A stretch of 41,065 nucleotides of DNA from Spirochaetia bacterium (GTDB lineage: Bacteria; Spirochaetota; Spirochaetia; DSM-16054; Sediminispirochaetaceae): NCBI GenBank assembly GCA_021736475.1, contig JAIPFV010000014.1, positions 1 to 41,065 on the forward strand, given 5' to 3'. A program made the translations under genes and the position numbers. Shown in pieces: positions 23,784 to 32,133 of the stretch (positions within the stretch are counted from its first letter, which is position 1; the number at the start of each line of letters is the position of its first letter). Under the pieces are notes generated by a model. That model made no database searches. It was given only the letters and a program-made list of their open reading frames with translations, and had not been told where the DNA came from.

Positions 23784-23890
23784 ATTGTCCCCCTTTTTCA
23801 GACTACCCCTATTCTTATAGGTTTTTATTTCAATTTCAACACAGCTCTTTCAAAAACTTGGTTTTGTTAAATGTACTGACCGTCTACTAG

Positions 23891-23916
23891 TAACTTTTTG
23901 GAGGTAACTTTTTGGA
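23891..23916. repeat. 14-bp direct repeat in the promoter region before the COG1900 gene
   Basis: TAACTTTTTGGA occurs at 23891-23902 and 23905-23916 in tandem with a period of 14. It lies 12-37 bases upstream of the candidate -35 box and could bind a regulator, or be a neutral duplication. Confidence 0.5.
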
Positions 23917-23927
23917 AACAGCTCTAC

Positions 23928-23956
23928 TTGAATATATTTATCCCTTACTCTACCAT
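23928..23956 (+). promoter_or_regulatory. Possible sigma-70-type promoter of the homocysteine cluster
   Basis: TTGAAT (23928-23933), a 17-base spacer and TACCAT (23951-23956) lie 24 bases before the GTG start. Both boxes match four of six consensus bases. Confidence 0.4.
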
Positions 23957-23979
23957 TACTTCGCTAAAAGGGGGAGGAA

Positions 23980-25182
23980 GTGAAGACCTATGCAGAGATA
24001 AACGAAAAAATCGCCTCTGGATCAGCGGTGGTGTTGAATGCAGAGGAGGTCAGTGACTACGTCGACCGTAAGGGCTTATCCGCAACTGCCGAAGAAATTG
24101 ATGTGGTAACTACCGCTACCTTCGGTCCGATGTGTTCGTCCGGATGTTTTCTAAACTTTGGCCACAGTATACCCAAAATACGCATTACTGAAGCCTGGAT
24201 CGATGATGTCCTGACATATTCAGGGATAGCGGCAGTCGACCTGTTTATGGGTGCCTCTCAGCTGCAAAACAATGACTCGGCCAATATGTATTACCCGGGG
24301 GAGTTCCGCTTTGGCGGAGGGCATGTAATCGAGAAACTTGTAGCCCGTAAGGAGCTGCAGCTGTGTGCTCTCTCTTATGGCACCGATGAATACCCGCGGC
24401 GGGAACTGCGCACCATGTTCACTATCGACGACTTAAACCAGGCAGTTATGGTAAATCCAAGAAACTGTTATCAGAACTACAATGTGGCTACCAACACATC
24501 GGATAGGCCTATTTATACCTATATGGGCCTATTAAAGCCCCGCATGCAGAACCTGACCTACAGTTCAGCAGGACAGCTCTCCCCCCTATTAAACGATCCG
24601 TATTACGATACCATCGGCGTGGGGTCGGCGGTATGGCTGGCCGGAGCTCGCGGCCATGTATATTCCGAAGGAACCCAGCATACCGGCAGCGTGGAGCGCA
24701 CTGAAAACGGGGTTCCCGCAGAAGGGGCTGGAACTTTGGCACTTACCGCCGATATGAAGCAGATGCGTCCCGAATTTGTACGGGGAGTAAGCCTGAAGGG
24801 CTACGGCGTATCTCTATCCCTGGGGGTTGGGGTTCCTATCCCTATTCTAAATGAGCAAATTCTGCAGTATACCACAGTTCGGGACGATGAAATAAAGGCC
24901 GAACTTATTGATTACTCTTACGACTACCCAATGAAAAGCGGAAAAGTCATAGCACATCTTACCTACGGGCAAATGAAGCGTGATGAGGTTGAAGTAAACG
25001 GAAAGAAAATCGAAGTCTCCTCTATGTCGAGTTATTCCAAAGCCCTGCACATTGCCGAACTTTTGAAAGCCGAAATACAAAACGGCGATTTCCTCCTCAG
25101 CGAACCGATGCAGAAATTACCACAAAATAACAAATCCAAATCGATGGTGCTTCGTGAGGGTGAAGGCGGTGCCGTAAAATGA
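23980..25182 (+). CDS. COG1900/DUF39 homocysteine biosynthesis protein (HcyBio family)
   Basis: A 400-residue protein of the HcyBio family. In Methanosarcina acetivorans the homologue (MA1821), with a NIL-ferredoxin partner, makes homocysteine from aspartate semialdehyde and sulfide. The N-terminal glycine- and cysteine-containing segment FGPMCSSGCFLNFGH (C52, C56) and further cysteines at C129 and C163 are possible catalytic or persulfide-carrying residues. The methanogen form has C-terminal CBS domains; this one ends without them. The start is a GTG at 23980 within a strong GGGGGAGG context. The stop overlaps the next gene as ATGA, so the two are coupled. Family identity is strong; the reaction is known from homologues. 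Confidence 0.88.
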   Translation: MKTYAEINEKIASGSAVVLNAEEVSDYVDRKGLSATAEEIDVVTTATFGPMCSSGCFLNFGHSIPKIRITEAWIDDVLTYSGIAAVDLFMGASQLQNNDSANMYYPGEFRFGGGHVIEKLVARKELQLCALSYGTDEYPRRELRTMFTIDDLNQAVMVNPRNCYQNYNVATNTSDRPIYTYMGLLKPRMQNLTYSSAGQLSPLLNDPYYDTIGVGSAVWLAGARGHVYSEGTQHTGSVERTENGVPAEGAGTLALTADMKQMRPEFVRGVSLKGYGVSLSLGVGVPIPILNEQILQYTTVRDDEIKAELIDYSYDYPMKSGKVIAHLTYGQMKRDEVEVNGKKIEVSSMSSYSKALHIAELLKAEIQNGDFLLSEPMQKLPQNNKSKSMVLREGEGGAVK

Positions 25183-25589
25183 AAACTCAAAAGTTCTTGT
25201 TAAGCTTTAACAAACAGCTGGCGGAAAAACCGATAGTCTATCACCTGGTGAAGGAATACGACCTGGTTATAAACATTTTTCGTGCCCGTATCACCGCAGA
25301 TGAGGAAGGCTTTATGGTACTGGAGGTCTCCGGTACCGATGAACATATCTCCCAGGGCATAGATTTTATTCGCAACAATGGCGTTACGGTAAACGCTGCA
25401 GAAAAAGGCCTCCGCTGGGACCGAGAAGTCTGTACTCACTGCGGAAACTGTTTACCCCACTGCCCGGTGGATGCACTCTACATTGTGAATGCGGCCACCC
25501 GTGAAATAGCCTTCGATTCCGATAAATGTGTAGAATGCCTCAACTGCATCCCCAACTGCCCCTACGGAGCGGTCACTTCGGTCTTTTAG
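25179..25589 (+). CDS. NIL-domain ferredoxin, two [4Fe-4S] clusters (partner of COG1900)
   Basis: A 136-residue protein. The N-terminal NIL domain (about residues 1-78), a small-molecule-binding fold also found in methionine ABC transporters, is followed by a bacterial ferredoxin domain. Two cluster motifs are complete: CTHCGNCLPHCP and CVECLNCIPNCP. In M. acetivorans the equivalent (MA1822) works with the COG1900 protein in sulfide-dependent homocysteine synthesis, probably delivering electrons. The ATGA overlap with the COG1900 gene supports a complex. Confidence 0.92.
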   Translation: MKTQKFLLSFNKQLAEKPIVYHLVKEYDLVINIFRARITADEEGFMVLEVSGTDEHISQGIDFIRNNGVTVNAAEKGLRWDREVCTHCGNCLPHCPVDALYIVNAATREIAFDSDKCVECLNCIPNCPYGAVTSVF

Positions 25590-25593
25590 TACC

Positions 25594-26349
25594 ATGAGGA
25601 ATCAGCGAGAGTTCCGCAGTTTTCAATTCAGAGAAGCGGTGTACAGAGTCCATTCTACTCATTTTACGGCAGTCAGTCGTGAAATTCGCCGGTTATGGAA
25701 CGAACTCGAACATTTTATCGGTCTTTACCCCCAGTTCGCCCACGCCCTCCAGCCCCTCTCCGCAATTCCCGGCACCCCACCGGAAAGTGCCCGTCGTATG
25801 ATCGAGGCCTCTCAAGCTGCGGAGGTAGGGCCGATGGCAGCTGTAGCTGGAACCTTTGCCCAGTTAGCCGCTCAGACCGGACAGGAAGCCGGCGATAGGG
25901 AGACAGACGGGGAAACAATTATCGAAAACGGGGGTGATGTGTTTTTGTATATTCAACAGCCCCTCAGCCTCGGCCTATGGATAGGTCCGGAGTCGCCCTT
26001 TGGCCGGTTAGCCTTTATGATTGAGCCGTCAGACAGCCCATTAGCCGTCTGCTCTTCCTCGTCAAGCCTTGGGCACTCCACGAGTTTTGGTCAGTGCGAT
26101 TTATTTACTGTATTCTCACAGGATGCTTCGCTTGCCGATGCGGCTGCTACAGCCTTCTGTAACCGTGTTCATACTCACCATGATTTACAGTCGGCGGTAG
26201 AAACGGCCGTCGGTATCAGCAAAATTGAGGGTGCAGTAGCTATTAAGGGGGACAAACTGGCGATGGCCGGCACTACGCCGCAGCTGATCCGCCACGCAGA
26301 TCCGGACCTGCAGCGTAAAGTCACCCGCCATGACCGTTCTGGTTTTTAA
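25594..26349 (+). CDS. UPF0280/COG2122 protein, ApbE-like
   Basis: A 251-residue protein of COG2122. The motifs VGPMAAVAGTFAQ, IIENGGDVF and CSSSSSLGHSTSFG correspond to the conserved blocks of the family, distantly related to the FMN transferase ApbE. Work on M. acetivorans linked a COG2122 protein (MA1715) to homocysteine synthesis when sulfide is low. The gene starts 4 bases after the ferredoxin stop, which supports the same pathway. There is no signal peptide, so it acts in the cytosol, unlike ApbE. The C-terminal tail is charged. Confidence 0.85.
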   Translation: MRNQREFRSFQFREAVYRVHSTHFTAVSREIRRLWNELEHFIGLYPQFAHALQPLSAIPGTPPESARRMIEASQAAEVGPMAAVAGTFAQLAAQTGQEAGDRETDGETIIENGGDVFLYIQQPLSLGLWIGPESPFGRLAFMIEPSDSPLAVCSSSSSLGHSTSFGQCDLFTVFSQDASLADAAATAFCNRVHTHHDLQSAVETAVGISKIEGAVAIKGDKLAMAGTTPQLIRHADPDLQRKVTRHDRSGF

Positions 26350-26357
26350 TTCCGGAT

Positions 26358-27062
26358 TTAGTTCCGGCTGCCGAAAATCCTCAGCAGAAACAGAAAAATA
26401 TTGATAAAATCGAGGTACAGCTTCAAAGCTCCCATAATTGAAAGCTTAACGTACTGCTCTTCACTCACGGAAGAACCGAACTGCTGGTTCCACTGCTTGA
26501 TCATCTGGGTATCGTAGGCGGTAAGCCCCAGAAAGATGAACACCCCCAGATAGCTTATCAGATAATATAATCCGGAACTCTGCAGAAATATGTTTATGAC
26601 ACTGGCAATGATGATCCCGAAAAGGCCCATAATCAGGTAATGCCCAAAGCCGGACAGGTCCCGCTTGGTGGTCATCGCATACAGGCTCATGGCGGCAAAT
26701 GTGCCGGCGGCGGTAAAAAACGCCAGAGAAATCTCGGCACCCGTGTAGGCCAGGAATATCACCGACAAGGTAATTCCATTCAACATAGAATAGGCGGTAA
26801 ACGACAGTGTTGCAGCTGATGCCGACATCTTCATAATTCGGGCACTCAGATAAAAAACCAAACCAAGCTCACCCAGGATGAGGCCGAAAAAGAGGATCGG
26901 GTTTCCGGCCAAAGCTCGGACCATCGTCTCATTTCCAGCCACTCCCACTGCAATTACACCGGTTAGCGCTAAACCTCCGGTCATCCATAGATACACATTT
27001 CGTAATATATTTCGCTCCCGTGCACGGGGAATACTTAAAAACTCCGCTCTGCTTTGTGCCAT
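26358..27062 (-). CDS. Bax inhibitor-1/YccA family membrane protein
   Basis: A 234-residue integral membrane protein with seven predicted helices. The family features are the conserved helix-6 to helix-7 region with FLGLTAYDTQMIKQW and a C-terminal LYLDFINIFLFLLRIF. E. coli YccA interacts with and protects substrates from FtsH, and other relatives act as pH-gated calcium leaks. An AAGGAG site precedes the ATG. It is convergent with the COG2122 gene and divergent from rarA, so it has no operon partners. Confidence 0.92.
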   Translation of the reverse strand: MAQSRAEFLSIPRARERNILRNVYLWMTGGLALTGVIAVGVAGNETMVRALAGNPILFFGLILGELGLVFYLSARIMKMSASAATLSFTAYSMLNGITLSVIFLAYTGAEISLAFFTAAGTFAAMSLYAMTTKRDLSGFGHYLIMGLFGIIIASVINIFLQSSGLYYLISYLGVFIFLGLTAYDTQMIKQWNQQFGSSVSEEQYVKLSIMGALKLYLDFINIFLFLLRIFGSRN

Positions 27063-27137
27063 TAAACTCTCCTTAAGGTGTCTCTAGTATAATAAAAAAT
27101 CGCACTAAAGTCCCAAAAGGTCAAGCCATATTAGTAT

Positions 27138-27166
27138 TTCACAAACCGCAGACTCTCCTGTATACT
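27138..27166 (+). promoter_or_regulatory. Strong sigma-70-type promoter of rarA, likely leaderless
   Basis: TTCACA (27138-27143), a 17-base spacer and TATACT (27161-27166) each match five of six consensus bases. The ATG at 27179 lies only 12 bases after the -10 box, leaving about 5-7 bases of leader. No Shine-Dalgarno sequence is present. Confidence 0.6.
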
Positions 27167-27178
27167 TAATCCATAATT

Positions 27179-29395
27179 ATGAGTGACGATCTGTTTTCTT
27201 CGCATACCGACCAGCGTAATCAACCACTTGCCTATCGAATGAGTCCTCGTTCGTTGGATGAATACATAGGGCAAAATCATATAGTCGGCCCCGGCCGGCT
27301 TCTGCGGCGTGTCATTCAGGCCGACCGCCTCTCTTCTCTGATCTTCTACGGGCCTCCCGGTACCGGTAAAACCGCCCTTGCGAAAGTTATCGCCCGTACC
27401 TCCAAAAGCGCCTTTACCGCCTTAAATGCCGTACTTACCGGAGTAAAAGATCTGCGCGAGGCAATTAAAACCGCCCGTGAAAAACGTGATCTCTACGGAA
27501 AACGGACCATACTGTTTATTGACGAAGTACACCGCTGGAATAAGGCCCAACAGGATGCCCTGCTGCCCTGGGTGGAAAACGGTACGGTGGTGCTTATCGG
27601 AGCTACTACCCAAAACCCCTACTTCGAAGTGAATTCAGCACTGGTAAGCCGCAGTCGGATTTTCCAGCTCAAGCCTCTGAAGGCTGAGGATCTTCATAAA
27701 ATAGCCCAACAGGCCCTGCAGGACCATGAACGGGGGTATGGAAGCTATAATATAGAGTTCGAAGAGGGAGCTCTGGAGCATTTGGTGCAGATAGCCGATG
27801 GAGATGCCCGCAGTCTACTGAATGCCCTGGAACTGGCCATCGAGACCACCCCCGACAGCTTCCCTCCCCCCTCGGGTGAGTATATCTATATCAGCATGGA
27901 CGCCGCCGAGCAGAGTATTCAAAAAAAAGCGGTTCTGTATGATAAAGAGGGGGACTACCATTTTGATATTATCAGCGCTTTCATCAAATCGCTGCGCGGC
28001 AGCGACCCGGATGCGGCCCTCTACTGGTTGTCCAGGATGGTCCATGCGGGAGAGGACCCTCACTTTATCTTCCGTCGTATGCTTATCTCCGCCTCTGAAG
28101 ATGTAGGTATGGCAGATCCCTACGCCCTGGGGGTAGTGGAAGCGTCGGCCGCAACCTTTGATCGGGTAGGTATGCCGGAAGGGCGTTACCATCTGGCCCA
28201 TGCCGCCCTGTATCTGGCAACTGCTCCTAAAAGTAACTCCGCCCTCGGTTTTTTCGACGCTCTTTCCGAGGTTAAACGAGAAGGAACCCAGGATGTACCC
28301 AACCATTTGAAAGATGCCAACCGTGATGCGAAGAGTTTCGGCCATGGCGAGGGTTATCTATACCCCCACGCCTACCGCGATCACTGGGTTGCCCAGCAGT
28401 ATCTGCCGACCAGTCTGCAGGGAAAGATATTTTACCGTCCCTCAGACCAAGGCTATGAACAGAGTATACAGCTGCAGGTGGCCCGTCAGCGTGAAGCCCA
28501 ACTGTCCGCATCACTTACCCAGGAGCATACAGAGGTGCTCAGCTACTCCCCTCCCGATCAAGGCCGCGAGCAGTGGCTTAACCGGGTAGTAGCAAACCGC
28601 AGCGCAACGCTGGAGGCGGTGCGTGCAGCCATTTTCTCGCGCATCAAGCCCGCCCGACACGACCGCATCTGCGTAGTTACCGCCGACGACGGCATAATAG
28701 TGTGGGAAGCCCTGCGCAGCGTTCCTGAAGGCGGAGTAACCGGGCTGGTATCAAACCCTGCAAAGCTTGAGCTGCTGCAGCACTATGCTGCCCAGCTCGA
28801 ACAAGTCGAGCAGCCATACCTGTATCAGGGCACAGCCGAAGAGTGCCTTGAGCCCAATCAACAGTTCGAGTTTATTCTGGGGCGGAACTACACCAGCCGC
28901 AGGAAGGATAAAACCTCCCTGCTGCAGCCCCTCTTTCGCTCCCTGAGCCCCGGCGGGACCCTGCTGCTGGCGGAGGCCGTCCCTCTCCGCGCTCAACGCC
29001 TATCCGACCTTCTCTCTCACTCCGGCAAGAAAATCGATCCGGAACTGCAGAGGGTGTTAATGGAAATTGAAGATCAACTCTACAGCTCCCGGCAGGGAGA
29101 ACTATTGGCCTGGGATATTCCCGACCTAAAAGCCGGCGCGGAGGCCGCCGGATTTGACAATATCACCACCGAGGCCGAGGAAATACAAGAGCAGCGCTAT
29201 ATCCGTAAGGCGGATATCCAGCGCTGGCTGGCAGATAGCAGTTCTCCCGACACCCTGGGTTCATATCTGCAGCAAAACTATCCTGCCGATACCGCAGCAC
29301 GTCTAATAGCAGCCCTCCAACACGAATTGGGCGAGCACACTGTAGAATGGCGCTCGACTGTCTGCTTTCTGCAGGCCCAGCGCAGTTTTACCTAA
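27179..29395 (+). CDS. rarA: RarA (MgsA) replication-associated AAA+ ATPase fused to a methyltransferase-like domain
   Basis: A 738-residue two-part protein. Residues 1-440 are RarA, the clamp-loader-related ATPase that acts at stalled replication forks. Walker A is GPPGTGKT near residue 60, Walker B is ILFIDEVHRW near 115-125, and the C-terminal tetramerisation domain ends with HAYRDHWVAQQYLP and YRPSDQGYEQ. A further 290 residues resemble a degenerate class I SAM-dependent methyltransferase (a VVTADDGIIVWEALR segment in place of motif I, and a later LFRSLSPGGTLLLAE strand-turn). The glycine-rich SAM motif is incomplete, so activity is doubtful. Normal RarA is about 430-450 residues. No stop or frameshift is seen at the junction, so it is one protein. 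The 5' leader is very short. Confidence 0.88.
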   Translation: MSDDLFSSHTDQRNQPLAYRMSPRSLDEYIGQNHIVGPGRLLRRVIQADRLSSLIFYGPPGTGKTALAKVIARTSKSAFTALNAVLTGVKDLREAIKTAREKRDLYGKRTILFIDEVHRWNKAQQDALLPWVENGTVVLIGATTQNPYFEVNSALVSRSRIFQLKPLKAEDLHKIAQQALQDHERGYGSYNIEFEEGALEHLVQIADGDARSLLNALELAIETTPDSFPPPSGEYIYISMDAAEQSIQKKAVLYDKEGDYHFDIISAFIKSLRGSDPDAALYWLSRMVHAGEDPHFIFRRMLISASEDVGMADPYALGVVEASAATFDRVGMPEGRYHLAHAALYLATAPKSNSALGFFDALSEVKREGTQDVPNHLKDANRDAKSFGHGEGYLYPHAYRDHWVAQQYLPTSLQGKIFYRPSDQGYEQSIQLQVARQREAQLSASLTQEHTEVLSYSPPDQGREQWLNRVVANRSATLEAVRAAIFSRIKPARHDRICVVTADDGIIVWEALRSVPEGGVTGLVSNPAKLELLQHYAAQLEQVEQPYLYQGTAEECLEPNQQFEFILGRNYTSRRKDKTSLLQPLFRSLSPGGTLLLAEAVPLRAQRLSDLLSHSGKKIDPELQRVLMEIEDQLYSSRQGELLAWDIPDLKAGAEAAGFDNITTEAEEIQEQRYIRKADIQRWLADSSSPDTLGSYLQQNYPADTAARLIAALQHELGEHTVEWRSTVCFLQAQRSFT

Positions 29396-29430
29396 GTTCA
29401 TGCTGTTTTTGAAAAAATAGAACTCCTGGC

Positions 29431-29459
29431 TTGACAAAACGTGAAATTTTATTCACATT
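29431..29459 (+). promoter_or_regulatory. Promoter of the tRNA cluster
   Basis: A perfect TTGACA (29431-29436) lies 40 bases before the first tRNA. With a 17-base spacer the -10 is the weak CACATT (29454-29459). Confidence 0.45.
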
Positions 29460-29475
29460 ACTTGCACATAAATGT

Positions 29476-29548
29476 GGTGGATATAGTTCAAAGGTAGAGC
29501 ACCAGATTGTGGTTCTGGTTGTTGCGGGTTCAAGTCCCGTTATCCACC
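29476..29548 (+). tRNA. tRNA-His (anticodon GTG)
   Basis: Cloverleaf with acceptor GTGGATA/TATCCAC, anticodon loop with GTG, and TTCAAGT in the T-loop. The extra G at -1 (29476) faces C73, the tRNA-His identity pair. CCA is not encoded. Confidence 0.93.
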
Positions 29549-29577
29549 CCTAAGCGTCCATGGGCGCTGACGTATAT

Positions 29578-29651
<74 letters not shown>

Positions 29652-29670
29652 TTATATTTTTTTTACTTTT

Positions 29671-29743
29671 GGGCCGTTAGCTCAGCTGGGAGAGCAGCAG
29701 ACTCTTAATCTGCGGGTCGAAGGTTCGATCCCTTCACGGCTCA
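29671..29743 (+). tRNA. tRNA-Lys (anticodon CTT)
   Basis: Acceptor GGGCCGT/ACGGCTC, anticodon stem GCAGA/TCTGC with loop CTCTTAA, and T-loop TTCGATC. Discriminator A. CCA is not encoded. Confidence 0.93.
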
Positions 29744-29799
29744 CTACTACCAAATATTTGGGGAGGGTTGACCTTCACAATTATTTGTGTATAATCACT

Positions 29800-29882
29800 G
29801 CGAGAGTGGTGAAATTGGTAGACACGCTAGATTTAGGATCTAGTGCCGTTGCGGCGTAAGGGTTCAAGTCCCTTCTCTCGCA
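29800..29882 (+). tRNA. tRNA-Leu (anticodon TAG)
   Basis: An 83-base tRNA with the long variable arm of the class II type. Acceptor GCGAGAG/CTCTCGC, anticodon stem CTAGA/TCTAG with loop TTTAGGA. Discriminator A, as needed by leucyl-tRNA synthetase. CCA is not encoded. Confidence 0.93.
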
Positions 29883-29923
29883 AAGGATTGCGACATTATG
29901 TACCAATCCACCACAGAGTCTAT

Positions 29924-29995
29924 GCGAGAGTAGCTCAGTGGTAGAGCTCCACCTTGCCAAGGTGGATGTCGCGGGTTCAAATCCCGTCTCTCGCT
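29924..29995 (+). tRNA. tRNA-Gly (anticodon GCC)
   Basis: Acceptor GCGAGAG/CTCTCGC, anticodon loop TTGCCAA and T-loop TTCAAAT. The acceptor stem is the same as in the tRNA-Leu just upstream. Discriminator T. CCA is not encoded. Confidence 0.93.
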
Positions 29996-30000
29996 CTCAA

Positions 30001-30036
30001 AAGGCGGTCTGAGTCACAACTCAGATCGCCTTTTTT
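30001..30036 (+). terminator. Rho-independent terminator of the tRNA cluster
   Basis: A 14-bp stem with one G-T wobble (30001-30014 with 30019-30032), a four-base loop and a run of six T from 30031. It begins 5 bases after tRNA-Gly and separates the tRNAs from tig. Confidence 0.92.
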
Positions 30037-30118
30037 CTATACAGGGACAGTGAGTGGTTTTCTAACCTTCGGAATTCGTGTATATTTTGTAATAATTCCT
30101 AGAATAAGAGGTACTTGA

Positions 30119-31477
30119 ATGGTAACGCAGAAAGATGTGCAAAAACTTGAGCATGCATCCGTAAAATTAACAATTACGGTCGACGGGGCAGAAGCCCAGA
30201 AAAAATATGACGAATTGTTAAAGAAATATGCAAAAACAGCCCACATAAAAGGTTTTCGTAAGGGAAAGGTCCCACCAAAAATTCTCGAACAAAAATATGG
30301 CGAAGGGATTAAAGAGGAAGCCACAATTGAAATCCTGGACGAAGGCTTGAAAGAGGCTCTAGAGGATGTTGAACAGAAGCCCCTTCCCTACGCCCAGCCC
30401 CGTCTCGACGATGAAGAGAGCCTCAATTTGACCCTTGGTGAAGATTTCACCTTCTCGGTGATCTACGATGTATATCCAGACATTGAAGTCGGTGAATACA
30501 AGGGCCTTGAAATTGAAGTGCCCGACGTAAAGGTGCTTAAGAAAGATGAAAAACGTGAGCTCGAAAATATCCAGGAGCAAAACTCCATGGTGGCTGAAAA
30601 GCAGGGCGGAGCAGTAGAGAAAGACGACATTGTAACCATTGACTACGTAGAACTTGATGAAGAGGGCAATGAAAAACCCGACACCTCACGCAGTGACTTT
30701 GTCTTTACCGTTGGTACCGGCTATAACATCTTCAAAATCGATGACGATATCATCGGAATGCAGAAGGATGAAGAGAAGGTAATTGAAAAAGAGTTCCCCG
30801 AAGACTTCGAGCATGAAGAATATGCCGGCAAAAAGATCCGTCTGAAGGTAAAGGTAAAGACCATCAAACAGAAAGATGTACCTGCACTGGACGACGAGCT
30901 TGCCCAGGATGTGAGTGATGAGTACGAGACCCTAGATGATCTAAAAAAGAGCGTGCGCGCACAACTGGAAGAGACTTTAAACCAGAAATTGCGGGAAACA
31001 AAAATCGAAAAACTTTTTGATCAAATTATAGAAAATTCAAAAATTGATCCTCCGGAATCAATGATCCAAGCAGAGCTTGACAACTCCTGGCAGCGGTTTA
31101 TTCAGCAGTCCCGCATCGGAGAGGAGCAGGTACTGCAGATTTTACAGATGCAGGGTAAATCAAAAGAGGATATGCTGGCTGAATGGCGCCCCAATGCCGA
31201 ACGCAGCCTAAAGTTCCAGTTGCTGGTGGAGAAAATCCGGGAGACCGAAGGCATTGAAGCCACTGATGAAGAGGCGTACGAGGAGCTCAAACAGCAGGCT
31301 GAACAGGCAGGACAGGACTATGAGGAAGTAAAACAGCAATATGAACAGAATAACCTCATGGACTACGTAAAAACCGATGTACAGAATAGAAAACTCTTCG
31401 ATTTTCTGCTCGAACAGTCGAAACTTAAGAAGGGTAAGAAAATGGATTACCTGGACTTTGTGCAAAATAATAATTAG
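30119..31477 (+). CDS. tig: Trigger factor, ribosome-bound chaperone and prolyl isomerase
   Basis: A 452-residue chaperone that binds nascent chains at the ribosome exit tunnel. The N-terminal ribosome-binding domain has the conserved loop KGFRKGKVP near residue 43-51 (the signature is GFRxGxxP). A central FKBP-type domain (about 160-250) and a long helical C-terminal domain follow. AAGAGGT precedes the ATG. It heads an operon with clpP, clpX and lon, the common tig-clpP-clpX-lon arrangement. Very acidic overall. Confidence 0.96.
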   Translation: MVTQKDVQKLEHASVKLTITVDGAEAQKKYDELLKKYAKTAHIKGFRKGKVPPKILEQKYGEGIKEEATIEILDEGLKEALEDVEQKPLPYAQPRLDDEESLNLTLGEDFTFSVIYDVYPDIEVGEYKGLEIEVPDVKVLKKDEKRELENIQEQNSMVAEKQGGAVEKDDIVTIDYVELDEEGNEKPDTSRSDFVFTVGTGYNIFKIDDDIIGMQKDEEKVIEKEFPEDFEHEEYAGKKIRLKVKVKTIKQKDVPALDDELAQDVSDEYETLDDLKKSVRAQLEETLNQKLRETKIEKLFDQIIENSKIDPPESMIQAELDNSWQRFIQQSRIGEEQVLQILQMQGKSKEDMLAEWRPNAERSLKFQLLVEKIRETEGIEATDEEAYEELKQQAEQAGQDYEEVKQQYEQNNLMDYVKTDVQNRKLFDFLLEQSKLKKGKKMDYLDFVQNNN

Positions 31478-31515
31478 TTTATAGGAAGAATCTATATTCA
31501 AGAGGATGCTTCAGT

Positions 31516-32133
31516 ATGAATGAACAGAGTAATACGCTTGTCCCCATCGTTGTTGAACAAACAGGTGCTGGAGAGCGTTCGTACGACATTTACTCACGTC
31601 TATTAAAAGATAGAATTGTCTTTATTGACGGAGAGATCATGGATCTAACCGCCGACTTAGTAGTAGCGCAGCTGCTTTTTCTCGAATCCATCGATCCGGA
31701 ACGTGATATAAGTATATATATCAACTCACCAGGCGGCAGTGTGACCGCCGGTCTGGCAATTTATGATACTATTCAGTACATTAAACCCGATATTCAAACT
31801 ATCTGTATGGGACAAGCCGCATCCATGGGTGCCCTGCTATTAGCCAGTGGTACCAGCGGTAAACGCTTTGCCCTGCCAAGCGCACGAATCCTGGTACACC
31901 AGCCGTGGGGCGGTGCTCAGGGACAGGCAGTTGACATCGGTATCAGGGCTAAAGAGATTATCCGCCTTAAACAGCTGATAATTGAGTATTTTGCCCAGCA
32001 TACCGGTAAACCCCAGGATACCATTGCAAGAGACACAGAACGTGACTATTACATGTCCGCAAAGGAAGCGATGGACTATGGAATTGTCGATAACGTGTTA
32101 GTGAGGGATAAGAATGTCAAAGAACAAAAATGA
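31516..32133 (+). CDS. clpP: ATP-dependent Clp protease proteolytic subunit
   Basis: A 205-residue serine peptidase that forms the tetradecameric chamber of ClpXP. The catalytic triad is S103 (GQAASMGA), H128 (ILVHQP) and D177 (TERDYYM). It begins 38 bases after tig with an AAGAGGA site, and its end overlaps the clpX start by 20 bases. Length is normal. Confidence 0.97.
   Translation: MNEQSNTLVPIVVEQTGAGERSYDIYSRLLKDRIVFIDGEIMDLTADLVVAQLLFLESIDPERDISIYINSPGGSVTAGLAIYDTIQYIKPDIQTICMGQAASMGALLLASGTSGKRFALPSARILVHQPWGGAQGQAVDIGIRAKEIIRLKQLIIEYFAQHTGKPQDTIARDTERDYYMSAKEAMDYGIVDNVLVRDKNVKEQK

Noticed and set aside
23891-23916. Attachment site of an integrated element
   Set aside because: The repeat is a simple tandem with no integrase gene or tRNA near it.
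27815-28345. A 176-codon minus-strand frame inside rarA
   Set aside because: It overlaps a conserved AAA+ gene and shows no domain features.
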